Source: Nocardia sp. alder85J (lineage in GTDB: Bacteria > Actinomycetota > Actinomycetes > Mycobacteriales > Mycobacteriaceae). From it: DNA of 64,000 bases. The stretch is taken from NCBI RefSeq assembly GCF_020176955.2, contig NZ_JAIUCZ020000002.1, positions 806,001 to 870,000 on the forward strand, given 5' to 3'. Positions 26,971 to 35,510 of this stretch are shown in pieces; position 1 is the first letter of the stretch, and every line of letters begins with the position of its first letter. The notes below the pieces were generated by a model that saw only the letters and a list, made by a program, of their open reading frames with translations, did no database searches and was not told the DNA's origin. Position numbers and translations under genes: made by a program.

Positions 26971-28374
26971 TCAGCCGGCGGATTCTTCGCTGTCCGTGCC
27001 GATTTCCGCGCGCAGCTCGCGCGCGTCCTCTTCATTTCCGTTCATGGCCTCCAGCGCGAGCCGGGCGAAAACCCATTGCTCGGTGGCGGCCATCTGCCCG
27101 CGCGTGCGTCCCGCGAACGACACGAACCATTGGAAGACCGTGACCACCCGGCTGCGATAGCCGATGAGGTAATAGAGGTGCAGCCCCAGCCAGGCCAGCC
27201 AGGCCAGGAATCCGCTGAACTCGAACTTGCCGATCTGGCAGACCGCGTTGAACCGGGAGATGGTCGCCATACTGCCCTTGTCGAAATAGGCGAAGGGCTT
27301 GCGATCGGCCGGGGTCTGCTTGCCCGCGAGTTCGGCCCGGATCTGTTTGGCGGCGTAGGTGGCGCCCTGGATCGCGCCCTGGGCCATGCCGGGCACCCCG
27401 GGCACGGACATCAGATCGCCCACGACGAAGACGTTCGGATAACCCTTGACGGTCAGATCGGGTTCCACCACCACCCGGCCCGCGCGATCGGTCTCGGTGC
27501 CCTTGGACCGCTCGGCCAGCATCTTGCCCAGCGGGCTGGCCTGCACCCCGGCCGACCACACCTTGCACGCGGCCTCGATGCGCCGCACATCGCCGGTCTG
27601 GCTGTCCTTGATGGTGACCCCGCGCGCGTCGACGCCGGTGACCATCGAGTTGAGCTGCACCTCGACGCCCATCTTCTCCAGCCGGGCGTGCGCCTTGCCG
27701 CCCAGTTTGGGGCCCATCGGCGCGAGCACCGCGTTGGCGCCCTCGACCAGGATCACCCGGGACTCCCGGGTGTCGATGGCCCGGAACGCCCCGGACAGGG
27801 TGCGGGTGGCCAGCTCGGAGATCTGGCCGGCCAGCTCGACCCCGGTGGGGCCGGCGCCGACGACCACGAAGGTGGTGAACCGGTCCTTGGCCTCCTGGGT
27901 GGTGGCCAGCTCGGCCTCCTCGAACGAGCCGAGGATGCGCGCGCGCAGTTCCAGTGCGTCGTCGATGGTCTTCATGCCGGGGGCGTAGGTGGCGAACTGA
28001 TCGTTGCCGAAATACGACTGCTGGGCGCCGGTGGCGACGATCAGGCTGTCGAAGCCGGTGACGGTGTCCTGTTCGAGCAATCGCGAGGTGACCGTGCGAT
28101 TGACCAGATCGATCTGGTGCACCTCGCCCAGCAGCACCTGGGTGTTCTGGTACTTGCGTACCACCAGGCGGGTGGCGGGCGCGATCTCGCCGGTGGACAG
28201 GATGCCGGTGGCGACCTGGTACAGCAGCGGCTGGAACAGGTGGGTGGAGGTCTTGGAGATCAGCACCACGTCCACATCGGCGCGGCGCAGGTGCCGGGCC
28301 GCGAACAGCCCGCCGAACCCCGATCCGACGACCACGACGCGGTGGCGTGGGCCACCGGTGGTTGCGATGCTCAT
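26971..28374 (-). CDS. ndh: Type II NADH dehydrogenase (NDH-2)
   Basis: The protein has 467 residues and is membrane-associated. It oxidises NADH and reduces menaquinone without pumping protons. Two dinucleotide folds are visible: VVVVGSGFGGLFAARHL (FAD, residues 13-29) and FVVVGAGPTGVELAG (NADH, about 168-182). The C-terminal aspect NVFVVGDLMSVPGVPGMAQG and the amphipathic/hydrophobic segment FLAWLAWLGLHLYYLIGYRS anchor it to the membrane. It matches M. tuberculosis Ndh (Rv1854c) and ends the conserved block after urease. A TetR gene lies 70 bases upstream on the same strand. Confidence 0.96.
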   Translation of the reverse strand: MSIATTGGPRHRVVVVGSGFGGLFAARHLRRADVDVVLISKTSTHLFQPLLYQVATGILSTGEIAPATRLVVRKYQNTQVLLGEVHQIDLVNRTVTSRLLEQDTVTGFDSLIVATGAQQSYFGNDQFATYAPGMKTIDDALELRARILGSFEEAELATTQEAKDRFTTFVVVGAGPTGVELAGQISELATRTLSGAFRAIDTRESRVILVEGANAVLAPMGPKLGGKAHARLEKMGVEVQLNSMVTGVDARGVTIKDSQTGDVRRIEAACKVWSAGVQASPLGKMLAERSKGTETDRAGRVVVEPDLTVKGYPNVFVVGDLMSVPGVPGMAQGAIQGATYAAKQIRAELAGKQTPADRKPFAYFDKGSMATISRFNAVCQIGKFEFSGFLAWLAWLGLHLYYLIGYRSRVVTVFQWFVSFAGRTRGQMAATEQWVFARLALEAMNGNEEDARELRAEIGTDSEESAG

Positions 28375-28444
28375 CTGGTGCTCCCTCCAAGCCCGACAAT
28401 TCGACGCTCGACGGACACAACCGTAGTCGGCAACCGGGCGGCAG

Positions 28445-29170
28445 TCACGGTGACGGCGGAGTGTCGGTGTGAACGTTTCGTGCCGCTTCCGTGACGGACG
28501 GCGCCACGATCAGCGGTCCGGTGAACCGGCCCGCACCGGCGGATTCCAGTGCGGGCCAGAGGAACGCGGTGAGCCCGTCGACGAACTCGTCCCGGCGGCG
28601 GCCGGGGTCGCGGCCCCAGTCCTCCGCCGACATCAGGACCGCGCCCACGGTCGCGGTGGCCCACACCCGGGCGGGCGCCGGATCGGCGTCGACAGCGCGC
28701 AGCAGCGCGTCGAACACCGAGGCCGCCCAGTCGGCGGCCCGGGTGAAGAAGGGCCGGGTGGCCGGCGGGCGCGGATCGTCGGACTGCATCCGCTGCATCA
28801 GCAGGTGGTGCAGGTTCGGATTGCCGTCGACGAAATCGCACATCAACTGCACCAGCGCGCGCAGCAGCCGCCGCCCGGGCAGCGGCTGCGCCAGGATGGT
28901 GTCCGCGGCCGCGATCACTGCCTCCATGTGCCGCTCGGCCAGCGCGTCGACCAGGGCGGGCAGATCCGGGAACACCGCGTACACCGCGGTGCGCGCGTAG
29001 CCCGCCGCGGCCGCGACCCGGGCGACGGTGAGCGCCGCGCCGTCGGCGGCCACCACCCGCTCGGCGGCGTCGAGCAGTTCCTCCCGGCGGGCGGCCGGGT
29101 CGCGGGGTGGGCCCGGCGGCCGGCCGCGGGTGCGGCTCGCCGCTCGCACGGTGTCCGGCTCTGCGCTCAT
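28445..29170 (-). CDS. TetR-family transcriptional regulator
   Basis: The protein has 241 residues (MSAEPDTVRAASRTRGRPPG). The DNA-binding region is ARREELLDAAERVVAADGAA, LTVARVAAAAGYARTAVYAV. The C-terminal ligand domain is Ala/Leu-rich with no recognisable ligand type. The start at 29170 is an ATG; an upstream in-frame candidate at 29179 is less likely. It is divergent from the repeat-protein operon at 29570 across a 399-base gap, so that operon, ndh or itself could be its target. Confidence 0.88.
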   Translation of the reverse strand: MSAEPDTVRAASRTRGRPPGPPRDPAARREELLDAAERVVAADGAALTVARVAAAAGYARTAVYAVFPDLPALVDALAERHMEAVIAAADTILAQPLPGRRLLRALVQLMCDFVDGNPNLHHLLMQRMQSDDPRPPATRPFFTRAADWAASVFDALLRAVDADPAPARVWATATVGAVLMSAEDWGRDPGRRRDEFVDGLTAFLWPALESAGAGRFTGPLIVAPSVTEAARNVHTDTPPSP

Positions 29171-29463
29171 GGTCCTCACGGTATCGCGTGCCGCCGGTCC
29201 GGGCCGCCCGTCGCATTCCGTGAGAAATTGATGAGATTTCCGGGACGCCGCCCGGGTTTCGAAGCAGAAACGAATCGCCGCGCCAATTTCGGCCGGTAAT
29301 ACAATGGCGGCAGGTCGCGTGACGGTGCTCGATGCCGCTCACGGGGATGATTCCGATACTTGCGCAGCTCGTTTCCGTGCTCCGCCGGTCCGCATTCACC
29401 GGAAATTCGTCCGCCGTCGCCGGGATACCCCGTGAATGTTGTCGGATGAATTCACGGCCATGA

Positions 29464-29491
29464 TTGACCGACCCGACTTTCGGGGTGTAAT
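29464..29491 (+). promoter_or_regulatory. Candidate promoter of the repeat-protein operon within an AT-richer 399-base gap
   Basis: TTGACC at 29464-29469 and TGTAAT at 29486-29491 are 16 bases apart and close to sigma-70-type consensus. The predicted leader is about 70 bases. The whole gap 29171-29569 is AT-richer than its surroundings (for example GGAATTAAATTTTTC at 29522-29536) and has no other gene. No TetR-style palindrome is obvious. Confidence 0.45.
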
Positions 29492-29569
29492 TGTGGTGAG
29501 TTGCTGCACCGCGCGGAAAAAGGAATTAAATTTTTCTCGAGATCACCGATCGTCTCAATGGAGGCACCC

Positions 29570-31450
29570 ATGCCGAATCCCGAGCACAACGATCCGAAGT
29601 CCGCACACTCGCAGCCCAGGCAGCCGATGCACGTCGCCGACGACGTCCGGGATCACCCCTACACCGTGCAGCGACTGGTGGAGCGCCCGATCGAGACGGT
29701 CGTGGACAAGCCCGTGACCATGGAACGCGTCGTCGAGCGGCTCGTGGTCGACACCGTGGACCAGGTGGTCGACAAGCCCGTCCGGGTCGCCCGCACGGTG
29801 GAGAAGCCCGAGGTCACCGTGGTGGACGAGGTACGGGAGAAGCCCGTCGCCGTGTCCCGGCTGGTGGAGCGGGCGGCCGTGCAGATCACCGACAATGTCG
29901 TGGACAAGCCGGTGACGATCGAGCGGCGCATCGAGCAGCCGACGGTGACCGTGACCGACAAGGTCGTCGACAAGCCGGTGACGGTGGAACGGCGCATCGA
30001 GCAGCCGATCGTGAACATCGTCGACAAGGTGCAGAACAAGCCGGTCGAGATCCAGCGGCTGGTGGAGAAACTGGTCGTCGCCGTCGTCGACAGGGTGCAG
30101 GACAAGCCCACGCAGGTGCAGCGCCTGGTGGAGAACCTGATCGTCGACATCCACGACAACGTGGTCGACCGGCCGGTGCGGATCGAGCGCCGGATCGAGC
30201 AGCCCGTGGTCGAGATCGTCGACAAGGTGGTCGAGGTCCCGGTCCAGCGCATCGTGGAGCGCGTGGTCGAGAAGCCGGTGGAGAAGATCGTCGAACGGGT
30301 CGTCGAGAAGCCGGTGGAGAAGATCGTCGAGAAGGTCATCGAGGTCCCGGTGGAGAAGATCGTCTACCGCACCGTGGAGAAGCCGGTGGAGAAGGTGATC
30401 GACCTGGTCGTCGAGCAGCCGGTGATCCGCACGCGTGAGGTGCCGCGGGAGATCATCGTGGAGAACCTCGTCGTCACACCGGTGGAGAAGCCGGTCGACC
30501 GCGTGGTGGAGAAGATCGTCGAGCGGCCCAACATCGTCGAGAAGGTGGTGGAGAAGCCCGTCGACCGGCCCGTCGAACGCGTGGTCGAGCGGCCGAACGT
30601 GGTGGAGCAGGTCGTCGAGCGGCCGATCGACCACACCGTGGAGCGGGTCGTCGAGGTCCCCAACCTGATCGAGCGGGTGGTGGAGAAGCCGGTCGATCGC
30701 GTGGTGGAGAAGGTGGTCGAGAAGCCCGAGATCACCGAGCAGGTGGTGGAGCGGCCGGTGGCCCGGACCGTGCAGAAGACGGTCGAGGTCCCGAACGTCA
30801 CCGAGAATGTGGTCGAACGACCGGTCGAGCACACCGTCGACCTGATCGTGGAGAAGCCGAACATCGTCGAGAACCGGATCGAACGCCCGGTGGAGCGGGT
30901 GGTCGAGGCGATCGTGGAGATGCCGCAGATCATCGAGAAGGTCGTCGAGAAGCCGGTGGAGAAGGTGCTCGAGAAGATGGTCGAGACTCCGGTCCTGGTC
31001 GAGCAGACCGTGGAGCGGGAGGTCGAGATGGTGCACGAGCGCATCGTCGAGCGGCCGGTGGAGAAGGTCGTGGAGAAAATCGTCGAGCGCCCGGTCTACA
31101 AGGAGGTGGAGAAGGTCGTCGAGGTCGTCGTCGAGAAGCCGGTCTTCGTGCAGCGGGTGGTGGAGAAGCCGGTCGAGCAGGTGGTGCGGACCCAGGAGAC
31201 GTTGTCCACCAACGTCCGCAGGCTGGCCGGCGAGGCCACCGACGTGGAGCCGGTGATGCACGAAAGTGCTTCCGCCGACGTGGAATTCATCGAACGCTCC
31301 ACCGGCCGGCACCCGCTGGACCGGATCGTCGGCAAGCAGTCCGACGTCCTCCCGAACGAGGAGCTGACCAGGATCGAGTCTCGTGAACCGGAATCCGAAC
31401 GCGACCGTGACCGGGACCGCCCGCGTGGGCGGCACTGGCTGCGCCGCTGA
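29570..31450 (+). CDS. Alveolin-like repeat protein (VVEKPV repeats)
   Basis: The protein has 626 residues, with GGAGG 5 bases before the ATG. Residues about 28-540 are one unbroken low-complexity repeat of Val, Glu, Lys, Pro, Arg and Ile. The first part has 22-residue units such as [20 protein letters not shown]. The second has 11-residue units such as [11 protein letters not shown] and [11 protein letters not shown]. No Gly, Cys or Trp occurs in the repeats, and there is no signal peptide or membrane segment. The pattern closely recalls the EKIVEVP repeats of eukaryotic alveolins (membrane-skeleton proteins). The last 86 residues are non-repetitive and end in an Arg/Asp-rich [16 protein letters not shown]. 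It is probably an elongated cytoplasmic scaffold; its function is unknown. The next gene begins 11 bases later. Confidence 0.88.
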   Translation: MPNPEHNDPKSAHSQPRQPMHVADDVRDHPYTVQRLVERPIETVVDKPVTMERVVERLVVDTVDQVVDKPVRVARTVEKPEVTVVDEVREKPVAVSRLVERAAVQITDNVVDKPVTIERRIEQPTVTVTDKVVDKPVTVERRIEQPIVNIVDKVQNKPVEIQRLVEKLVVAVVDRVQDKPTQVQRLVENLIVDIHDNVVDRPVRIERRIEQPVVEIVDKVVEVPVQRIVERVVEKPVEKIVERVVEKPVEKIVEKVIEVPVEKIVYRTVEKPVEKVIDLVVEQPVIRTREVPREIIVENLVVTPVEKPVDRVVEKIVERPNIVEKVVEKPVDRPVERVVERPNVVEQVVERPIDHTVERVVEVPNLIERVVEKPVDRVVEKVVEKPEITEQVVERPVARTVQKTVEVPNVTENVVERPVEHTVDLIVEKPNIVENRIERPVERVVEAIVEMPQIIEKVVEKPVEKVLEKMVETPVLVEQTVEREVEMVHERIVERPVEKVVEKIVERPVYKEVEKVVEVVVEKPVFVQRVVEKPVEQVVRTQETLSTNVRRLAGEATDVEPVMHESASADVEFIERSTGRHPLDRIVGKQSDVLPNEELTRIESREPESERDRDRDRPRGRHWLRR

Positions 31451-31461
31451 GAGGAGTGGTG

Positions 31462-32721
31462 ATGTCGTCACTGTCACGAAAAGCGTTGTCCGGCTTGGCC
31501 GCTGGTGTGCTGAGTGTCGGCGTGCTCGGCGGTACGGCGCTGGCGGGCCCCGGCCTGCCGGAACCGGGCCCCTCGCCGGAGGCGACCGGCGCGATCACCT
31601 CCCACTACAACGATCTCGGTGGCGCCGGTTCGGCGCTGGGCCCGGCCGACGGCCAGGCCAACCAGATCGGCGACAGCGGTGCGGTGCAGAACTATCGGGG
31701 CGGCGCCATCTTCTATTCGCCGGGCACCGGCGCCAGGGCCGTCTATGGCGACATCCTGGGCCGCTACCGAGATCTGGGCGGTCCGACCGGCGATCTGGGC
31801 TTCCCGGTCGCGGACGAGACCGATGCCGGTGACGGTGCCGGCCGGGTCGAGAATTTCGCGGAAGCCGGTGGTGCCGCGATCTATTGGAGCCCGACGACGG
31901 GCGCCCACCTGGTCCGTGACAAGGTGCTCGACGCCTACCGCGCCAGCGGCGCGGTGACCGGGCCCTTCGGCTATCCGACCACGGACATGACCGCCGAATC
32001 GGGGGTGGAGGCGAACGGCTTCGCCGGCCCCACCGGTACCGAGATCCGCTGGTCGCAGCCCGACGGTCTCAGCACGGTGCCCGCGAATCTCGCGGCGTCA
32101 CTGGGTGCGCAACCGCCGGCCGGCGCGCCGCAGGCGGCCCCGCCGATTGCCGCGACCGGCACCAGCAGTTCCGGAATCAACCGGTGGTGGGGTGTGCCGA
32201 TCGGCCTGGCCATCGCCGCGGTCGTGGGTGGTCTGCTGGGGCTGCTCGGCCGCCGTCCCGCGCCGCGGCCGGTGGAACCGCCGCTGCGCACCGCGACGGC
32301 GCCCACGGTACGGACCGCGCCGCCGGCGCGCTCCGCCTTCGAGACGCCGCGCGCGCCCCGGCCACCGCGGGAGGCGCCCCGTCCCGGCTTCGAACAGCGC
32401 GGCCCCGGCTTCGAACAGCGCGGCCCCGGCTTCGCCCAGCGGCGTACCGAATTCGACACTCCGCGAACGGGTTTCGAGATGCCCCGAACCGGGCCGATAC
32501 CGGCCGGTCAAGCGATGCGCGGCCCTGCGGTACCGGTGCACGGCGAGGCGCCGCCCTCACCGCAGACCCGCCGCGGCGCCGTCGAACCGGTGGTGCACCA
32601 GCGGCCGGACGCGGAGGCCGGCGGTATCGAAGTGGTCTACGAGAACAACGCCGTGGGCGCGAACCAGCGCAGCCACACCGACAAGAGTGATCCGCACGGT
32701 GGTGACACGCGGCAGGTGTGA
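31462..32721 (+). CDS. Secreted LGFP-repeat protein with C-terminal membrane anchor
   Basis: The protein has 419 residues. A Sec signal peptide (MSSLSRKALSGLAAGVLSVG...ALA, about 30 residues) is followed by about three LGFP-type repeats (DLGGPTGDLGFPVADETDAG; GAVTGPFGYPTTDM), a family that binds mycolyl/peptidoglycan cell wall. A linker and one membrane span (WWGVPIGLAIAAVVGGLLGL, about 242-262) come next. The tail, predicted cytoplasmic, is Pro/Arg-rich and includes three GPGFEQR-like 7-residue repeats from a 21-bp DNA repeat. The ATG at 31462 is spaced 5 bases from GAGGAG. This topology places a wall-binding domain outside and a charged tail inside, next to the repeat protein gene. Confidence 0.85.
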   Translation: MSSLSRKALSGLAAGVLSVGVLGGTALAGPGLPEPGPSPEATGAITSHYNDLGGAGSALGPADGQANQIGDSGAVQNYRGGAIFYSPGTGARAVYGDILGRYRDLGGPTGDLGFPVADETDAGDGAGRVENFAEAGGAAIYWSPTTGAHLVRDKVLDAYRASGAVTGPFGYPTTDMTAESGVEANGFAGPTGTEIRWSQPDGLSTVPANLAASLGAQPPAGAPQAAPPIAATGTSSSGINRWWGVPIGLAIAAVVGGLLGLLGRRPAPRPVEPPLRTATAPTVRTAPPARSAFETPRAPRPPREAPRPGFEQRGPGFEQRGPGFAQRRTEFDTPRTGFEMPRTGPIPAGQAMRGPAVPVHGEAPPSPQTRRGAVEPVVHQRPDAEAGGIEVVYENNAVGANQRSHTDKSDPHGGDTRQV

Positions 32722-32790
32722 CACGAATTCCGTTGCCGCGGAGTTCGTTCGGTAACCCGCGGCACAAGGCGATCGAAAGGAGACCCTCGC

Positions 32791-33081
32791 ATGGAGTGGC
32801 TGCTCGGATTGCTCGGCGGGCTGGTCGGCGGGAATCTCGCCGGCGCCCGGACCGGCGTGGGAGTGGGCGCCAACAGCGTGGCCGGCGCGGTCGGTGGCGG
32901 TATCACCGGCGCGATCATCGAGGCGGCGACCAGCAGCGGTCTGGACCTCGGGCAGATCATCGGACAGATCGGTGGCGGCGGTGCGGTCGGCGCGGTGCTG
33001 ACCGCGCTGATCGGCCTGATGCGGCGCGGCCGTGGCACCACGGTGCCGCAGCAGCGCCACCACCGGGCGGTGTCGCACTGA
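32791..33081 (+). CDS. Small glycine-rich membrane protein
   Basis: The protein has 96 residues. The N-terminal part MEWLLGLLGGLVGGNLAGAR and VAGAVGGGITGAIIEAATSS form glycine-zipper-like hydrophobic stretches, and a second one (GGGAVGAVLTALIGLM) precedes a basic tail RRGRGTTVPQQRHHRAVSH. AAAGGAG lies 9 bases upstream. It resembles small membrane or holin-like proteins only in composition. It probably completes the three-gene operon with the repeat protein and the LGFP protein, and could be a membrane partner. Confidence 0.78.
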   Translation: MEWLLGLLGGLVGGNLAGARTGVGVGANSVAGAVGGGITGAIIEAATSSGLDLGQIIGQIGGGGAVGAVLTALIGLMRRGRGTTVPQQRHHRAVSH

Positions 33082-33225
33082 CGCGCCGGTCGGTCACCGG
33101 TCACCGGCCCACCCGGAACGGATGACGTCGGCCCGCCCCGGTCCCCGGGGCGGGCCGATCCGGTGCCGGAGTACGCGATCCGGCGCCGCTCGCCGATTCC
33201 GCATCCGCGCGGGAGTGATCCGTGC

Positions 33226-33245
33226 TACTAATGTACGGAGCGTAC
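33226..33245 (+). promoter_or_regulatory. Promoter and palindromic operator of the P450 gene
   Basis: TACTAAT (33226-33232) can serve as a -10 element. GTACGGAGCGTAC (33233-33245) is a perfect 5-3-5 inverted repeat directly after it. It lies 19 bases before the P450 start, a typical place for a TetR-type repressor site. No matching regulator gene is adjacent. Confidence 0.55.
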
Positions 33246-33264
33246 TTTTTGCGGAGGCGGAGTC

Positions 33265-34728
33265 ATGGTCGGCATCGACGCGGACGCGCTGGAGCGCGAG
33301 AACATCGACCTGTTCCGGATTCCGGAGCAGCACACCATCGATCGGATGCTGCGCCGGCTGCCGGTGCGGGAACGGGTACTGGCCACACCGCCGGATCCGG
33401 CGCAACTCCCGATCCGCGGCGACATCGGACTGCCGTATCTGGGCCGCGCCCTGCACTATCTGCGCTGGGGACCGGCGGAGGTGCTCGGCCGCTACGAGAA
33501 GTACGGGCCGGTCAGCTACAACCGCTCGCTCGGGGTGGACCGGGTCCTGGTGGCCGGCCCCGACGCGGTGGACGAGGTACTGGGCAAGCGCCGCAACGAC
33601 TTCGGCCAGGGCTGGGACTATTTCATCGGCCCGTTCTTCCGGCGCGGACTGCTGCTGCTGGAGTTCTCCGAGCACATGTACCACCGCCGGATCATGCAGC
33701 AGGCGTTCACCCGGCAACGGCTGGAGGCGCACCTGGCCGAGGTGACGCCGGTGGTCGACGCGGCGATCGCGCGCTGGGTACCCGGCGGCCCGGGCGGCGC
33801 CCGCGACGTCGAGCTGTACCCCACGGTGAAGGACCTGACCCTGGAGATCGCCACCGCCGTCTTCATGGCCGCCGACGCCGGCCCCCAGCGCGAGCGCCTG
33901 GGCAAGGCGTTCATCGACTGCACCCACGCCGCGCTGGCGATCGTGCGCCGGCCGGTCCCCGGCGGCGCCTGGTGGGCCGGCCTGCGCGGCCGGAAAGTGC
34001 TGGAAGAGTACTTCACCCACATGATCCCGGAGAAACGCCGCACGACCGCCGAGGACTTCTTCTCCGCCCTGTGCCACGCCCGCACCGAGGACGGCGAGCA
34101 GTTCTCCGACGAGGACGTGGTGAACCACATGATCTTCCTGATCATGGCCGCCCACGACACCACGACCACCACCGCCACCACGGTCGCCTACTACCTGGGC
34201 CACCACCCGGACTGGCAGCAGCGAGTGCGGGAGGAGGCACGAGCCCTCCACGCCGACCTGAACGGCGCCCCACCCACCATCACCGACCTGGACCGCCTGC
34301 ACAACCTGGACCTGGTGGTCAAGGAAAGCCTCCGACTGGTCCCCCCGGTACCCGGCCTGGTCAGACGAGCGGTACGCGACACCGAGGTGGCCGGCCGCTT
34401 CATCCCCGCCGGAACCAACGTCGACCTCGCCTACATCGTCAACCACCTGTCCCCGGACCTGTGGACCGACCCCCTGCGTTTCGACCCGGACCGCTTCGAC
34501 GACCCCCGCCGCGAGGACCGCAACCACCGCCTGGCCTGGATGCCCTTCGGCGCAGGCGCCCACAAGTGCATAGGCATGCACTTCGGCATCTTCGAGGTGA
34601 AAGCGATCATCGCCGCCATGGTCCGAGACCACGAATGGCGCATCCCCGCCGACTACGTGATGCCCTGGGGTTTCACCACGATCCCCTTCCCCCGCGACGG
34701 CGCCCCCATGCACCTGCGCCGACTGTAA
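33265..34728 (+). CDS. Cytochrome P450
   Basis: The protein has 487 residues, soluble. Visible motifs are the I-helix oxygen-activating AAHDTTTT, the ExxR ESLR, the PERF-like FDPDRFDDPR region and the heme loop FGAGAHKCIG with thiolate Cys435. The N-terminal PVSYNRSLGVDRVLV and FLIMAAHDTTT recall mycobacterial CYP136-like enzymes, but I cannot fix the family. It needs external ferredoxin and reductase, which are not in the window. GCGGAGGCGGAG precedes the ATG. The 3' half uses almost only C-ending codons. Confidence 0.95.
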   Translation: MVGIDADALERENIDLFRIPEQHTIDRMLRRLPVRERVLATPPDPAQLPIRGDIGLPYLGRALHYLRWGPAEVLGRYEKYGPVSYNRSLGVDRVLVAGPDAVDEVLGKRRNDFGQGWDYFIGPFFRRGLLLLEFSEHMYHRRIMQQAFTRQRLEAHLAEVTPVVDAAIARWVPGGPGGARDVELYPTVKDLTLEIATAVFMAADAGPQRERLGKAFIDCTHAALAIVRRPVPGGAWWAGLRGRKVLEEYFTHMIPEKRRTTAEDFFSALCHARTEDGEQFSDEDVVNHMIFLIMAAHDTTTTTATTVAYYLGHHPDWQQRVREEARALHADLNGAPPTITDLDRLHNLDLVVKESLRLVPPVPGLVRRAVRDTEVAGRFIPAGTNVDLAYIVNHLSPDLWTDPLRFDPDRFDDPRREDRNHRLAWMPFGAGAHKCIGMHFGIFEVKAIIAAMVRDHEWRIPADYVMPWGFTTIPFPRDGAPMHLRRL

Positions 34729-35510
34729 CCCGTCACCACCCCCAAGCCCGACAAGCCTTTCCAAGCCCCACCCCCACCCCCACCCCCATCACCACCAAGC
34801 AGCCCCACCCCGCCCGTGCGTCGCCCGCTCCACCGCCAACCCGGCCACCAACCTGTAGGCCCTGCCCCCTGAGCGTTGCCCGCCCCACCTCCAACCCCCG
34901 GGTCACCGATCCGCAGGCCCGACAAGTCTTTTCATGGCCCAACCCTCGACAACGGTCACCACCCGAGCAGGCCCACCCCGCCTGTGCATTGCCGGCCTCA
35001 CCTCCAGCCCCGGTCACCACCGAGCAGGCCGGGACCCTCGAGTTCTCTTCCCGCCTCACCCTCCAACGCGGTCACCAACAAGCAGGCCCGGCATTCGGCC
35101 CGCCCGCTGAGGGCCCGGTCACCACCAAGTAGGCCCAACGTTAATGTTCTCGGCCCGTCTCGATTCTGGACTGACGGAGCGGGGGAGCGAAGCGGAGGAG
35201 CGGAGGAGGGAAGAATCGAGACTGAGGGGCCGAGAACCCGCCGGAGCGAAGCGGAGGCCAAAAATACAGCCGGTCACCCCCCAAGAAGGCCCAACCCTCA
35301 GTATCCGCACCCCGAAACACGCAACAGCCAAATCAAACCCAGACCACACGGCCGCCATCGCACACGCCACCACATCACCACCGCCACATCATCATCACCA
35401 CCACCACACCACCTCACCACCGCCACATCATCACCACCGCCCCACCTCACCACCGCCCCACCACACCACCGCCACCACCCCTCCACCCCCACCACGATTA
35501 CCGTGACCGA
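34729..35510. repeat. Repeat-rich C-rich non-coding region
   Basis: About 780 bases with no supportable gene. Degenerate units built on GGTCACCACCNAGCAGGCCC recur near 34734, 34789, 34844, 34901, 34959, 35011, 35071, 35117 and 35273, spaced roughly 50-60 bases apart up to 35117. A 92-base inverted repeat lies at 35146-35237. The last 130 bases are a CAC/CAT-type simple sequence with almost no G on this strand. It separates the P450 and N-formylglutamate amidohydrolase genes. Confidence 0.7.
35146..35237. repeat. Long imperfect inverted repeat
   Basis: The left arm GTTCTCGGCCC-GTCTCGATTCT (35146-35167) is mirrored by the right arm at 35212-35237, which carries four extra bases as a bulge. The 44-base spacer is purine-rich with repeated GGAGCGAAGCGGA, and another copy of GGAGCGAAGCGGAGG lies just outside at 35243. 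There is no transposase, so these are not insertion-sequence ends. A stable RNA hairpin or dispersed intergenic repeat is more likely. Confidence 0.7.

Noticed and set aside
26841..27035. A longer start for paralogue B reaching into ndh.
   Set aside because: It would place 65 residues before the signal peptide and overlap the 3' end of ndh; the ATG at 26840 fits a secreted protein.
29555..31477. A 640-codon open frame on the opposite strand of the repeat protein gene, rich in Leu/Asp/His.
   Set aside because: It mirrors the repeated GTG GTC GAG codons of the real gene read backwards (CTC GAC CAC). It has no ribosome site, no homology and no domain, and the forward gene has a strong ribosome site.
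35146..35237. Terminal inverted repeats of a small insertion sequence.
   Set aside because: Only 44 bases separate the arms, no transposase exists in or around them, and no target-site duplication could be seen.
35370..35505. Possible CRISPR or coding sequence in the CAC-rich region.
   Set aside because: It is simple-sequence DNA without fixed-length repeats and spacers, and its open frames are low-complexity His/Thr/Pro strings.
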